From contig NZ_FTMG01000019.1 in assembly GCF_900155965.1 (NCBI RefSeq), forward strand, positions 79,618 through 143,617: a stretch of DNA of 64,000 bases, written 5' to 3'. The position numbers were made by a program, and so were the translations under genes. The stretch is from Mucilaginibacter lappiensis. GTDB taxonomy: Bacteria; Bacteroidota; Bacteroidia; Sphingobacteriales; Sphingobacteriaceae. Positions within the stretch are counted from its first letter, which is position 1. Each line of letters opens with the position of its first letter. The notes under the pieces were generated by a model. That model saw nothing but the letters and a program-made list of their open reading frames with translations. It searched no databases and was not told the DNA's origin. Positions 15,994 to 25,234 of this stretch are shown here, in pieces.

Positions 15994-18402
15994 ATGAATT
16001 TTATATCGCAGTTCCGTTTTACATCTAATCCTATCATAGCAAGTCGCCATGTACTTTACAGATGTGTCCTCGCCTTTTTATTCCTTTTATTCTGCTTACC
16101 CTCTTTTGCGCAGGCGCAAACGGGGTCTGTTAAAGGTACAGCAACTACGGCCGGGGCAAAACCAGAGGCATTAGTGAGCATTACTATAAAAGGTAGCACC
16201 AAGGGCGCACATACCAATGATAATGGATCTTATGAAATTTCAAACATTAAACCGGGCACTTATACTCTGCTTGTAAAACATGTAGGTTTTGTTGCACAAA
16301 GCAAAACAGTTGTTATTAAAGCAGGTGAGTCAGTTACCGCTGATTTTACACTCAACGAAGACAACCAGGCCTTGCAGGAAGTTGTGATTACTTCTGGCTA
16401 TAACAAGTTTGCAAAAAAGGAAACCGGTTACGTAGCCAAAATGCCTTTGAAAAACCTGGAGAATCCACAGGTATACAATGTGGTGCCTAAAGAATTATTA
16501 CAGGACCAGGTAATTGTTAGTTATAACGATGTATTAAAGAACGTTACCGGGGTAAGTCAGGCCTTAGTTAATGGCTCAAACTCCTTTAACCTGCGCGGCT
16601 TTTTCACCACCAGTTATCTCCGTAATGGCTTGCAGGATAATAAGCCCAACAGCATTGAAGTAGCTAACATCGAGCGTATTGAAGTACTAAAAGGGCCTTC
16701 GGCTACTTTATTTGGCAGCAGCTTAACCTCTTTTGGTGGTTTATTGAACCGGGTAACCAAAAAACCATTTGAAACCTTTGGCGGCGAAATAGCCTACACC
16801 GTAGGTGGCTTTGGCTTAAGCAGGGTAACTGCCGATATAAACACTCCTTTAAACCAGACCAAAGGTTTGTTTTTACGCACCAATGTGGCTTATGACGATG
16901 AAGGCAGTTTTCAGGATGCCGGTTTTACCAGGCGCTTTTTTGTGGCCCCTTCATTACTCTACAAGGTAAACGATCGTCTTTCTGTATCATTAGATGCCGA
17001 GATCTATACCCAAAAAGCAAATGATTTTAATCGTTTGTTCCCGGAGGCATCGTTCACCAAAACCAATCCACGTGACCTGGGTATCGACTGGACAAAATCA
17101 TATAGCAGCAATGACTTGTATGAAACCACCCCATCGGTAAGCGTTTACGGACAGGTAAATTATAAACTATCGGATAGCTGGACCTCACAATCCTCTTTTT
17201 CGCATACCAACTCCAGTGTAGAGGGTTACTGGAGCTATAACAGCATTCAGGGCGACAGCGTAGTAGTACGCAATCCAGCCTATGAACATACCACCTATAA
17301 CTATACCGAGGTACAGCAAAATTTTAACGGAGATTTTAAAATAGGCCAACTCCGGAACAGGGTCGTGATCGGGTTGGATTATTTTGCCGGTACATCCACC
17401 AGTTCATCGCTTACATTATATGGTTTTGACCGGGTACGCATACAGGGAAAAGATCCCCGGTATAATGAGCTGACCAAAACATCGCTGGATGCGGCGCTTT
17501 CTAAACAACCATATAACAAAAGCGCAACCAGCCAAAGCACTTACAGTGCCTATGTGTCGGATGTATTAAACCTAACCGATAATTTATTAGTTATGGCCAG
17601 CTTACGTATTGACCATTTTGTAAACAACGGTAATAAAAACATTAACCAGGATACTACAACCGGAAAGTTTAACCAAACTGCTTTTTCCCCAAAACTGGGC
17701 CTGGTATACCAGATTGTACCTAATCATGTATCACTGTTTGGTAATTATATGAATGGTTTTAGCAATAATGCCCCAACGCGTCAGCCTGATGGCAACTTTT
17801 CGTCCTTTAAACCGAGCCAGGCCAATCAATGGGAAGGCGGTGTAAAACTGGATCTGTTTGATGGCAAGCTGAACAGTACCCTGAGCTATTACCACATCAA
17901 AGTAAGCGATGTGATCCATAATGATTTTACACCAGGTCGTTCGGCTTACCAGGTTCAGGATGGCGGCCAGTTAAGCAAAGGCTTCGAGGCCGAATTGATA
18001 GCCAATCCGTTTAGAGGTTTTAACCTGATAGCAGGCTACGCTTATAATAATATCTATACCATTAATACCAACCCCGATGTGGACGGACTGCATCAATGGA
18101 CCGGTCCGGCCCAAACCGTTAACTTGTGGTTAAGCTACCACTTTTTAAACACCGATCTGAAAGGATTGGGTTTAGGTCTTGGCGGTAATTATGGTGGAAA
18201 AGCTTATATCCAACAGTCCAGATCACGAGGCGAGTTTTATATGCCCTCATATACGGTATTAAACGCGGTACTGAGCTATGATAAACCCGTTTACCGTGTG
18301 AGCCTGAAAATGGATAACCTCACCAACAAAGTTTACTGGGGTAGCTATGTAAGCCAGATGATGCCGCGCAGGTTTAGCGCTACGGTAGCTTTTAAATTAT
18401 AA
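15994..18402 (+). CDS. TonB-dependent siderophore receptor 2
   Basis: 802 residues, a clear paralog of the upstream receptor across its whole length (the same IEVLKGPSATLFGS plug motif and NRVTKKP stretch). Signal peptide to about residue 41 (SFAQAQ), regulatory-like sandwich, plug, barrel ending in VAFKL. It begins 30 bases after the first receptor and ends 1 base before the PepSY gene. The tandem pair probably arose by duplication and may widen the range of ferric siderophores taken up. Confidence 0.88.
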   Translation: MNFISQFRFTSNPIIASRHVLYRCVLAFLFLLFCLPSFAQAQTGSVKGTATTAGAKPEALVSITIKGSTKGAHTNDNGSYEISNIKPGTYTLLVKHVGFVAQSKTVVIKAGESVTADFTLNEDNQALQEVVITSGYNKFAKKETGYVAKMPLKNLENPQVYNVVPKELLQDQVIVSYNDVLKNVTGVSQALVNGSNSFNLRGFFTTSYLRNGLQDNKPNSIEVANIERIEVLKGPSATLFGSSLTSFGGLLNRVTKKPFETFGGEIAYTVGGFGLSRVTADINTPLNQTKGLFLRTNVAYDDEGSFQDAGFTRRFFVAPSLLYKVNDRLSVSLDAEIYTQKANDFNRLFPEASFTKTNPRDLGIDWTKSYSSNDLYETTPSVSVYGQVNYKLSDSWTSQSSFSHTNSSVEGYWSYNSIQGDSVVVRNPAYEHTTYNYTEVQQNFNGDFKIGQLRNRVVIGLDYFAGTSTSSSLTLYGFDRVRIQGKDPRYNELTKTSLDAALSKQPYNKSATSQSTYSAYVSDVLNLTDNLLVMASLRIDHFVNNGNKNINQDTTTGKFNQTAFSPKLGLVYQIVPNHVSLFGNYMNGFSNNAPTRQPDGNFSSFKPSQANQWEGGVKLDLFDGKLNSTLSYYHIKVSDVIHNDFTPGRSAYQVQDGGQLSKGFEAELIANPFRGFNLIAGYAYNNIYTINTNPDVDGLHQWTGPAQTVNLWLSYHFLNTDLKGLGLGLGGNYGGKAYIQQSRSRGEFYMPSYTVLNAVLSYDKPVYRVSLKMDNLTNKVYWGSYVSQMMPRRFSATVAFKL

Positions 18403-18403
18403 T

Positions 18404-19579
18404 ATGACACAATTAAAAAATATCAAAAAGTGGTTTTGGGTTCACCGGTGGACCAGCCTTATCTGTACCCTGTTTTTGCTGCTGCTATGCCTTACCGGCT
18501 TGCCGCTCATATTTGAAGAAGAGATACAGCAATGGTTAAGCACCGATGCGCCGTATGCGGTAATGCCTAAAAATACACCAACGGCCAACCTGGATAACTT
18601 TGTTAGCCAGGCGCGTCATCGTTATCCTAAAGATGTAATCACTTATATTTTTGTGGATGACAACGAGCCGCAGGTGGTAGTGAATATGCTGCCCTCCTAT
18701 GCCTCGGATGTGAAGTTAACCCATTCCATGCAGTTTGATGCACGCACAGCCAAACTGCTTAAGGATGAGCCACCGCTTAACAGCCGGCCGCCAGATTTTA
18801 TAGCCGTGATGCTTTCCTTACACCGCGATCTGTTCATGGAATTGCCCGGCGAACTGTTTGTGGGTTTGATGGGGATATTCTTTGTAATATCCATGATCTC
18901 GGGCATAGTTTTATATGGCCCGTTCATGAAAAAGCTCGATTTTGGAACCATACGGTCGGGACGTTCGCGCCGGCTTAAATGGCTCGATCTGCATAACCTG
19001 CTGGGTATTGCCACCGCAGCCTGGCTACTGGTGGTAGGCTTTACTGGTGTGTTGAATGAACTTTCCACCCCGCTCTTTGGCTTATGGCAAATAACCGATG
19101 TTAAAGCCATGCTGGATAAGTACAAAGGCAAACCGGTTCCAAAAACAGAAGACTTAAGTTCGGTACAGGCTGCGTATCAAACCGCAAAAAAAGCCCTGCC
19201 CGATGCCACCATAACCAGTATTGTTTATCCGGGCAATCTATATGGCAGCCCTTTTCATTACCTGTTTTGGGCTAAAGGTAATACCCCTTTAACATCGCAA
19301 TTATATAATCCTATATTGGTAGATGCACCTTCGGGCAAGCTTACTGCCGTAGTGAAAATGCCCTGGTATCTCCGTTCCATAGAAATATCAAGGCCCCTGC
19401 ACTTCGGTAACTATGGAGGTACGCCTTTAAAAATTATCTGGGCCATATTTGATATCATAGCCATTGTGGTGCTTATCAGCGGTGTTTACCTGTGGATTAC
19501 GCGCCGTAAGTTTTACGCAGAATATTTCCTGCGCCTATCGGCCGAAGAAAATAACGAATCATTGATAACCAATAATTAA
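18404..19579 (+). CDS. PepSY-domain membrane protein (siderophore reductase type)
   Basis: 391 residues with four membrane helices: the N-terminal WVHRWTSLICTLFLLLLCLTG, two in the middle (around LFVGLMGIFFVISMISG and the HNLLGIATAAWLLVVG region), and the C-terminal IWAIFDIIAIVVLISGVYLW. This fits the PepSY-associated family, whose members near ferric-siderophore receptors (FpvG/FoxB-like) help reduce or release iron at the inner membrane. Conserved His residues in the helices (HRW, HRDL, LHNLLG) could bind haem. It starts 1 base after the receptor stop, which indicates coupling. Confidence 0.82.
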   Translation: MTQLKNIKKWFWVHRWTSLICTLFLLLLCLTGLPLIFEEEIQQWLSTDAPYAVMPKNTPTANLDNFVSQARHRYPKDVITYIFVDDNEPQVVVNMLPSYASDVKLTHSMQFDARTAKLLKDEPPLNSRPPDFIAVMLSLHRDLFMELPGELFVGLMGIFFVISMISGIVLYGPFMKKLDFGTIRSGRSRRLKWLDLHNLLGIATAAWLLVVGFTGVLNELSTPLFGLWQITDVKAMLDKYKGKPVPKTEDLSSVQAAYQTAKKALPDATITSIVYPGNLYGSPFHYLFWAKGNTPLTSQLYNPILVDAPSGKLTAVVKMPWYLRSIEISRPLHFGNYGGTPLKIIWAIFDIIAIVVLISGVYLWITRRKFYAEYFLRLSAEENNESLITNN

Positions 19580-19581
19580 GG

Positions 19582-19758
19582 ATGAACAGAAAAGTTTGGG
19601 GCATCCCCTTGATATTAGCACTTATTACCATATTTGGATTGCTGGCTGCCTTGTTGGGCACCGGTGTATGGTATATACTTTCATGGATAACGCTGATCAT
19701 TCCGATAGTGACCATTGTTTGGAAGTGTGGAAATCCCACTGTCAAATCAAAAAGCTAA
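19582..19758 (+). CDS. Small two-helix membrane protein of the PepSY operon
   Basis: A 58-residue ORF, 2 bases after the PepSY stop and preceded by AAGG as a possible ribosome site. It holds two hydrophobic segments (about 7-26 and 31-47) and a short basic tail (VKSKS). The tight spacing and the terminator directly after it support a real last gene of the siderophore operon. Function unknown; perhaps an accessory subunit of the PepSY protein. Confidence 0.7.
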   Translation: MNRKVWGIPLILALITIFGLLAALLGTGVWYILSWITLIIPIVTIVWKCGNPTVKSKS

Positions 19759-19766
19759 CATTTAAA

Positions 19767-19800
19767 CAAATACGGACCCAAAAGGCCCGTATTTGTTTAA
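19767..19800 (+). terminator. Terminator of siderophore operon
   Basis: Stem CAAATACGG / CCGTATTTG with an 11-base loop, followed by TTTAATA, 8 bases after the last stop. Confidence 0.8.
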
Positions 19801-19908
19801 TACAATAGCTGCTGCCATAAGTATGTCAATTTTAAAGGTCTAACTACGTAAAGCCTTTGGGTGTGTAAATGTTATCTAACTTTACCCGCACCTTAACATA
19901 CTATCATC

Positions 19909-20346
19909 ATGAATAACACAACTAAAGTACCGCAGTTATTTTTGCGCCTGGCACTTGGTATTGGTTTTATCCTCCCCGTATTGGACAGATTGGGTGTATT
20001 GGGCGAAGCCGGCATAAACGGTAATGCCTGGGGCAACTGGGCCAATTTTGTAACTTATACCAATACCCTGCTTCCATTTTTGGGTAAATCAGCAGCGGGT
20101 GCCATGGCCATTCTCGCTACCATTGCCGAAGCCTTATTTGGTGTTTTATTGATTATCGGGTACAAAACCAAATTGACCGCGCTGGGCAGCTTCGCGCTTA
20201 CCCTGGTCTTTGCCTTGTGTATGGCCATTTTTGTTGGCCCAAGAATACCTTTTAACTATTCGGTATTTGCTGATAGTGCCGCGGCTCTTTTATTGTCAAC
20301 CATCCCTGTTTATTACTGGAGTGTGGATAGTTATTTAAAAAAATGA
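19909..20346 (+). CDS. DoxX-family membrane protein
   Basis: 145 residues with four membrane helices and the DoxX N-terminus LFLRLALGIGFILPVLDRLG. Helix 3 (GAMAILATIAEALFGVLLIIGYKTKLTALGS) carries the family's E-A-x-x-G pattern. DoxX proteins are small inner-membrane proteins linked to redox balance or quinone-related roles; the precise reaction is not known. Stand-alone gene. Confidence 0.85.
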   Translation: MNNTTKVPQLFLRLALGIGFILPVLDRLGVLGEAGINGNAWGNWANFVTYTNTLLPFLGKSAAGAMAILATIAEALFGVLLIIGYKTKLTALGSFALTLVFALCMAIFVGPRIPFNYSVFADSAAALLLSTIPVYYWSVDSYLKK

Positions 20347-20486
20347 TTTAGTCCCATACAGGAGGGCAACTACACCATTAAGATGAAATGGAAGGATGGC
20401 AGGGTCATTGATTATCATATCCTACCGCCCCGGTCAAGGTCAAAATAAACGGTACTATTAAAACAGTCAGTAACGAAAAAGCATAA
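20347..20486 (+). pseudogene. C-terminal remnant of a glycoside hydrolase-like gene
   Basis: Directly after the DoxX stop, in the same frame, the sequence reads EGNYTIKMKWKDGRVIDYHI. A frameshift then continues as PVKVKINGTIKTVSNEKA and a stop at 20484. The first stretch resembles the C-terminal beta-sandwich tail of large secreted glycosidases (GH95-like). No start or body remains, so this is the frameshifted tail of a deleted gene. The family assignment is from pattern recognition only. Confidence 0.5.
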
Positions 20487-20523
20487 AAAAGCGGGACCAT
20501 TTAAAATGGCTCCGCTTTTTTAT
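20484..20523. terminator. Bidirectional terminator between two gene remnants
   Basis: AAAAAGCGG pairs with CCGCTTTTT, and inside it CCATTT pairs with AAATGG. It serves the hydrolase remnant (plus) and the TetR remnant (minus) as an original convergent terminator. Confidence 0.7.
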
Positions 20524-20621
20524 TTTAAAGATGCAATAGCTACATCGGCAATATCACGGAGTGTTTGTTCATCGGCACCTGTCCTGGCGGCTGCCTTTAC
20601 CCCGGTGATAAAAGATGATAA
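20520..20621 (-). pseudogene. C-terminal remnant of a TetR/AcrR-type regulator
   Basis: The minus frame reads FITGVKAAARTGADEQTL, then RDIADVAIASLK and a stop, the usual C-terminal helix of TetR/AcrR regulators. Upstream the frame is closed by a stop at 20622-20624 and no start exists, so the DNA-binding part is lost. Such regulators often sit beside oxidoreductases like the next gene. Confidence 0.5.
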
Positions 20622-20714
20622 TTACGGATATAATTAAATACACGATCTGTTAAGATGATGTGCCCTTAAAAACAATATCCACAACTGGGTATTATATCAG
20701 TATAAACCACAGTC

Positions 20715-21722
20715 ATGAAAACTATTCAGATAAAGCGTTTTGGAGTTGATAATTTAGAATTGGTTGATATACCCCTGCCCATTATTAAACCAAACGAGGT
20801 ATTGGTACGAATAACGGCTGCAGCATTGCAGTATCTTGATCTGCAGGTTATCAATGGCCTCATAGATCCTAAGCTTCCTTTGCCGCATACCCCGGTTTCT
20901 GAAGGCGCGGGAATAGTTGAAAAGGTGGGCAAGGAGGTTACCAAATGGAAAACCGGCGACAGAGTACTGATCAATTTTATTCAGAAATGGCTTGCAGGTA
21001 AAACAAACAATGAAGCCAACAGCTTGCGTATAGGTCTGCAAATACCCGGCACCCTGGCAGAGTACATGGCCGTTCCTGAATATGGACTGGTTGCATCGCC
21101 CCCAAATTTAACTGATGAAGAAGCCTCCACATTACCGGTAAGCGGATTAACAGCCTGGACAAATTTAGTTTCTAATGCTGATGTCAAAGCCGGGCAAACG
21201 GTACTGATACAAGGTAGCGGCAGTGTTTCTCTATTTGCGTTACAGATAGCTAACACATTAGGCGTAAAAATAATTGCCAGCACAGGCGACGACAAAAAAT
21301 TCGATAAATTAAAAGCTTTAGGGGCTCACGAAACTTTTAACTACAAAAAACATAAAGAATGGAGCAAAGAAGTAAAGAGGCTTAATGGAGGCAAAGGGGT
21401 AGACTTTACCATTGATGTAGGTGGTAGCAGCACCATCAGCCAATCTATTCTTTCATGCCGGGAACACGGTTATGTAGCTGTAATTGGTTTTTTAACAGGT
21501 GGTAACTTTGAGTTTGACGCCCATAATCTGATCATGAATTATATAAGATTGCAAGGATACTCAGTTGGCAGCCGGGTCGATCTTGAAAACCTGGTAAGCG
21601 CAGTTGAAGTAAATAATATTAAACCTATCATAGATACTGTCTATCCGCTTAGCAAAACGCGGGAGGCTTTTAAATACCTGGAAACCGGAAAATCACTTGG
21701 AAAAGTGATCATTAAACTCTGA
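20715..21722 (+). CDS. Medium-chain dehydrogenase (quinone oxidoreductase-like)
   Basis: 335 residues. GroES-like N-terminal domain with HTPVSEGAGIVEKVG, then a Rossmann domain with GQTVLIQGSGSVSLFALQIA (about 158-177) and NAD(P)-binding ASTGDDKKFDKLKALGA. The catalytic zinc ligands of classical alcohol dehydrogenases are not present as Cys/His at the usual sites, so it is more like the zinc-free quinone/enone reductase branch. It reduces or oxidises small carbonyl compounds; the substrate is unknown. Confidence 0.82.
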   Translation: MKTIQIKRFGVDNLELVDIPLPIIKPNEVLVRITAAALQYLDLQVINGLIDPKLPLPHTPVSEGAGIVEKVGKEVTKWKTGDRVLINFIQKWLAGKTNNEANSLRIGLQIPGTLAEYMAVPEYGLVASPPNLTDEEASTLPVSGLTAWTNLVSNADVKAGQTVLIQGSGSVSLFALQIANTLGVKIIASTGDDKKFDKLKALGAHETFNYKKHKEWSKEVKRLNGGKGVDFTIDVGGSSTISQSILSCREHGYVAVIGFLTGGNFEFDAHNLIMNYIRLQGYSVGSRVDLENLVSAVEVNNIKPIIDTVYPLSKTREAFKYLETGKSLGKVIIKL

Positions 21723-21958
21723 GAGTTTTATAATTACAATCCGATATCTTTATTAATTCTTCGGAAAAATATCAGTCCTTTCATTGTTTATAAATAATTT
21801 TGTCACTATCGGGCAAAACTGCCATCTAACCTAAAATAATTTAAAAACAGCGTAAGGGTAAAAGCCCTTGAGCGTGTTATATACGCGCCTTGCTTTATGC
21901 AGCCCCAAATCGGCTCATGAAACAGGTGTATTATAACACACAAAGCATCTATAAATTA

Positions 21959-23722
21959 ATGACCATCAACCAAAAACTAATCACCCATGGCCTTGCGCTT
22001 TTTATACCCGCGCTTTTTTGCACAAAACTTTATGCTCAGAATAACCTGATGAAAGAGATCTCTATCGGCGAGATCAAACAGCAGCGTATGGGCAATGTAC
22101 TGGATAAAATTGCCAGCAAAGGCAATTTTTATTTTGCCTATAACAACAAAACCGTCCCGGCCGATAGTATGGTATCTGTCGCGGGTTACCACGGAACGCT
22201 TTTTAGCCTGTTGGATAAATTATTGGGTGATAGTTACGAATTTAAAGAAGTACCCGGATACATTGTATTAAGGCATGCGCCCGGCAAATTATACATCACT
22301 GCCGAGGTTGATAAAGAGCTGGGAATAGTTAAAGGTTACGTAAATGATGTTACGGGACAAAAGGCTATACCACAAGCCAGCGTTTATGAAAAGAACCAGC
22401 TGGTATCAACCTTAACTAATGACAAGGGTTATTTTGAGCTCCGGCTTAAAAACCCAGGCGGCGCGCTCTCCTTAAGCGTAAGCAAGGAGAATTACCGCGA
22501 TACCGCCCTTTATATATTACCAGTAGTTAACGTGGACTCCAAGCATAACAATAACAAGAATTACAAATATTACCCTGACGAAGGTTCCGGGAACGGCGTG
22601 GAGCATAGCCGCTTTGCCCGCTTTTTTATCAGCTCCAAACAATTGGTACAAGGCATGAACCTGGGCAACTTTTTTGCTTCAAGCCCTTACCAGGTTTCGC
22701 TGGTACCAGGCGTAAGTTCGCACGGCATGTATAACAGCCAGATCATTGATCATTTTTCGTGGAACCTACTGGGTGGTTATACCGCGGGAATAGATGGTGT
22801 TGAAATTGCCGGCTTATTTAACATCAATCATAAAAACATGAAATTTTTGCAGGCGGCAGGCCTGTTTAATTTTGTGGGTGGTAGCACCAGGGGAATCCAG
22901 ATTGCCGGTCTCTATAACAATGTATCACATAATGCCTGGGGTTTGCAGGCAGCAGGTTTGTTTAACAGGGTCCAGAATTTTACCGGCGGTATGCAGCTGG
23001 CGGGCATAGGCAATATTGATCAGCAAGCCAGCGGATTTCAGGTTGCCGGTATATTTAACCATACCCATAACTTTAAAGGTATTCAGTTTGCCGGTTTATT
23101 TAATAAGTCAGATACCTTAAAAGGCATACAACTCTCCAGTTTATTTAACCGTTCGGGCGAAACCGGTTCGCAATTTACGGCTCTTGTCAATAGAGCCAAA
23201 AAAGTAAAAGGATTCCAGTTTGCTTTGGTAAACGTTGCCGATAGCAGCGATTATTCCATAGGTATCTTAAACTTTATCAAAAACGGCGAAAAAAGCCTGG
23301 CCATCAGTACCGATGAAAATCTGTTCACCCATCTTGATTTCCGCTCGGGCGGCAGAGTCATGTACGGTTTGATTGGTGCCGGTTATAAATTTGGCAATGC
23401 CGCATCCAAATATGTATTTGACCTGGGTTTTGGCGCGCATATCGTCAATCATTCCAAATTCTCCTTAAACGGCGAGTATACAGTTGAACTCATTACCGAT
23501 ACCAAAAAGAAATTCTACCAAACCCAATCCTTTAAATTATTACCGGGTTATAAGTTGAATAAGTTGCTGCGCCTGTTTGCAGGCCCAACGTTTGATATTA
23601 CCGGTTCCGACCCAAATGATGATGCCCAAATTCACGGCTGGGAACTGAGCAAACATATCAGCGGTAATAACATCACTACTGTAAGTATCGGCGTAACCGG
23701 CGGCTTACAGTTTGTTTGGTAA
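21959..23722 (+). CDS. STN-domain receptor with LA_2272-type surface repeats
   Basis: I take ATG 21959 (MTINQK) because it starts a normal signal peptide (LALFIPALFCTKLYAQ); an in-frame ATG at 21890 gives 23 more residues. Domains in order: an STN domain (about residues 30-110; GNVLDKIASKGNFYFAYN), a carboxypeptidase-regulatory-like domain (KGYVNDVTGQKAIPQASVYE), then about ten short repeats of the form GxQxAGLFN, and a C-terminal part with LDFRSGGRVMYGLIGAGYKF. The last part matches the 26736-27803 protein. STN normally relays ligand binding to a FecR anti-sigma factor. The barrel here is not a TonB transporter, which is unusual. Confidence 0.75.
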   Translation: MTINQKLITHGLALFIPALFCTKLYAQNNLMKEISIGEIKQQRMGNVLDKIASKGNFYFAYNNKTVPADSMVSVAGYHGTLFSLLDKLLGDSYEFKEVPGYIVLRHAPGKLYITAEVDKELGIVKGYVNDVTGQKAIPQASVYEKNQLVSTLTNDKGYFELRLKNPGGALSLSVSKENYRDTALYILPVVNVDSKHNNNKNYKYYPDEGSGNGVEHSRFARFFISSKQLVQGMNLGNFFASSPYQVSLVPGVSSHGMYNSQIIDHFSWNLLGGYTAGIDGVEIAGLFNINHKNMKFLQAAGLFNFVGGSTRGIQIAGLYNNVSHNAWGLQAAGLFNRVQNFTGGMQLAGIGNIDQQASGFQVAGIFNHTHNFKGIQFAGLFNKSDTLKGIQLSSLFNRSGETGSQFTALVNRAKKVKGFQFALVNVADSSDYSIGILNFIKNGEKSLAISTDENLFTHLDFRSGGRVMYGLIGAGYKFGNAASKYVFDLGFGAHIVNHSKFSLNGEYTVELITDTKKKFYQTQSFKLLPGYKLNKLLRLFAGPTFDITGSDPNDDAQIHGWELSKHISGNNITTVSIGVTGGLQFVW

Positions 23723-23728
23723 CAAAAA

Positions 23729-23758
23729 AGAGACGCATGTGATGCGTCTCTACAGTTA
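23729..23758 (+). terminator. Terminator of STN/LA_2272 gene
   Basis: Perfect 10-bp stem AGAGACGCAT / ATGCGTCTCT with a 3-base loop, 7 bases after the stop. The downstream T run is poor (TACAGTTAAA), so it may also act as an RNA-stabilising hairpin. Confidence 0.6.
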
Positions 23759-23825
23759 AAAAATAGGGGTAAAAAGAGGACTGTATCGCAAATCAAATTG
23801 ACCGCCCTTGATAATTGTTTTTAAT

Positions 23826-23960
23826 TCCCTCCCCACAGGAGGGGCGCGCTGGGTAGATGTAATGGCAGGGAGGGGTTTCTACGCGCGATGATTATCCTGT
23901 TCCATAAACCCCTTCCTCCCCTTCCCGAGGGAAGGAATCGCACAGGGCTTCAGCTTTTTT
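23826..23960. repeat. Intergenic repeat (family B)
   Basis: Starts CCCTCCCCACAGGAGGGGC and ends near GGAAGGAATCGCACAGGGC. A second copy with the same ends and the same internal GCAGGGAGGGG unit lies at 29341-29665. GC-rich, no ORF. REP-like intergenic element. Confidence 0.65.
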
Positions 23961-24013
23961 TGGTCGGCTGTCCGCCAATCCAGGAGTCCACGCCTGGATA
24001 TTATTTTAGGTAG

Positions 24014-24051
24014 CGTCCACGCTTACTTAAGTATGGGTTCAAGCGTGGACG
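24014..24051. repeat. 11-bp inverted repeat
   Basis: CGTCCACGCTT (24014-24024) and AAGCGTGGACG (24041-24051) are perfect inverted arms. A related GTCCACGCC lies just upstream at about 23986. No coding content. Confidence 0.6.
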
Positions 24052-24077
24052 TTTGAACCAGCAGTGATATTTATACA

Positions 24078-24184
24078 AAAAGTGGGTTTACACATTTTTC
24101 TTAAAAAAATAAATAACTAATTGATTATCAATTATATAAATCAATATTAACCATAAAAAGTGTAAACCATGTAAACCCACTTTT
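24078..24184. repeat. 15-bp inverted repeat around AT-rich core
   Basis: AAAAGTGGGTTTACA (24078-24092) and TGTAAACCCACTTTT (24170-24184) are perfect inverted arms about 77 bases apart. The core is nearly pure A/T without an ORF. It could be a miniature mobile remnant or a long hairpin. Confidence 0.55.
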
Positions 24185-24213
24185 ATAACACTGCGTATCC
24201 GAACGGATTAAAG

Positions 24214-24253
24214 AAAAAGAGGCTAATCATGATTGATGATACAGCCTCTTTTA
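24214..24253 (-). terminator. Terminator of fecIR-like pair
   Basis: AAAAGAGGCT pairs with AGCCTCTTTT around an 18-base loop, directly after the FecR stop on the minus strand. Confidence 0.7.
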
Positions 24254-25234
24254 TTATTGAATGATGATATTATTTCCCGTTCCTATGATTTTCATAGCAG
24301 GGGTTGTTCCTTTAATGGCATTCAATACATTGCTCAAGGGATCAGTCCATTTGATGGGGATGGTGATGGGAATATTACGCAGGGCGGCGTTCTCAATTTT
24401 GATATTCGCGTTGTAAGCCTGATTCAATACATCGATCAAACGTGATAGAGGTACTGCATTGGCGTTAAAGACAGACTCTTTATAATAGCCATACAGGTTG
24501 TCAGTGCTTTTTTCAACCTTCAACTGTTTATCTTCCGGATTGATGCTCACCATTTCATTACGGTTTAACCTTACCGCATTATTACTTCGGGTTACCTGTA
24601 CAATTCCACTCTCTACAATGATCTGGGTGTTGTGTTCCTTGCTTTTTACGTTAAAGGCTGTGCCTACATCTTTAATGGTCACATCATTCACATGCACAGT
24701 AAAGGGGGCTGCCTCATTATGCTTCACATCAAAAAAAGCCTCGCCCGTAAGCGTTATCTCACGCTTTGATTTAAAAGTACCCACATAGCTTATACCCGAG
24801 TTTTTGTTCAGATGTACCACCGAACCATCGGGCAAGGTATCTACCCGTACCTGGTTTTTGGCCTGGATGTTCACCACCTGCGTAGCGGCATTTTGCTGGT
24901 ACAGATAATAACCTATCCATCCGCCGCCTAGTACTAATACTGCTGCCGCAGCTATCTGTAGCCAATTGGTATTCCTCCTCATCGGAACCACTTTGGCCGG
25001 TTCTCTCTTAGGGGCAGCTCTTTTCTCCTTAAATTTCTCCCAGGCCTCGGCCTCACCCAGTGGACTAGCCTGCGCCAAACGCTTACTGGTTTCCAGGATA
25101 ATTTTTACCTCTTCAAATTTTTTGGCGTTAGCGTCGCTGTCTCTTTTCCAGGTTTCAATTTCCTGCCTTTCGCCAGTGCTAGCCTCCCCCAAAATATATT
25201 TGATCAGTATATCTTCGCTCATATCCTGTTTCAT
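24254..25234 (-). CDS. FecR-family anti-sigma factor
   Basis: 326 residues. N-terminal cytoplasmic helical part (about 1-85; ILIKYILGEASTGERQEIETW), one membrane helix (about 92-112; IAAAAVLVLGGGWIGYYLY), then the periplasmic FecR domain (DTLPDGSVVHLNKNSGISY, EITLTGEAFFDVKHN, FNVKSKEHNTQIIVESGIVQV) and a C-terminal STN-like domain (LSRLIDVLNQAYNANIKIE). It overlaps the sigma gene by 4 bases, the usual co-expressed pair. The likely partner receptor is the STN protein at 21959-23722, convergent on the other strand. Confidence 0.9.
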   Translation of the reverse strand: MKQDMSEDILIKYILGEASTGERQEIETWKRDSDANAKKFEEVKIILETSKRLAQASPLGEAEAWEKFKEKRAAPKREPAKVVPMRRNTNWLQIAAAAVLVLGGGWIGYYLYQQNAATQVVNIQAKNQVRVDTLPDGSVVHLNKNSGISYVGTFKSKREITLTGEAFFDVKHNEAAPFTVHVNDVTIKDVGTAFNVKSKEHNTQIIVESGIVQVTRSNNAVRLNRNEMVSINPEDKQLKVEKSTDNLYGYYKESVFNANAVPLSRLIDVLNQAYNANIKIENAALRNIPITIPIKWTDPLSNVLNAIKGTTPAMKIIGTGNNIIIQ

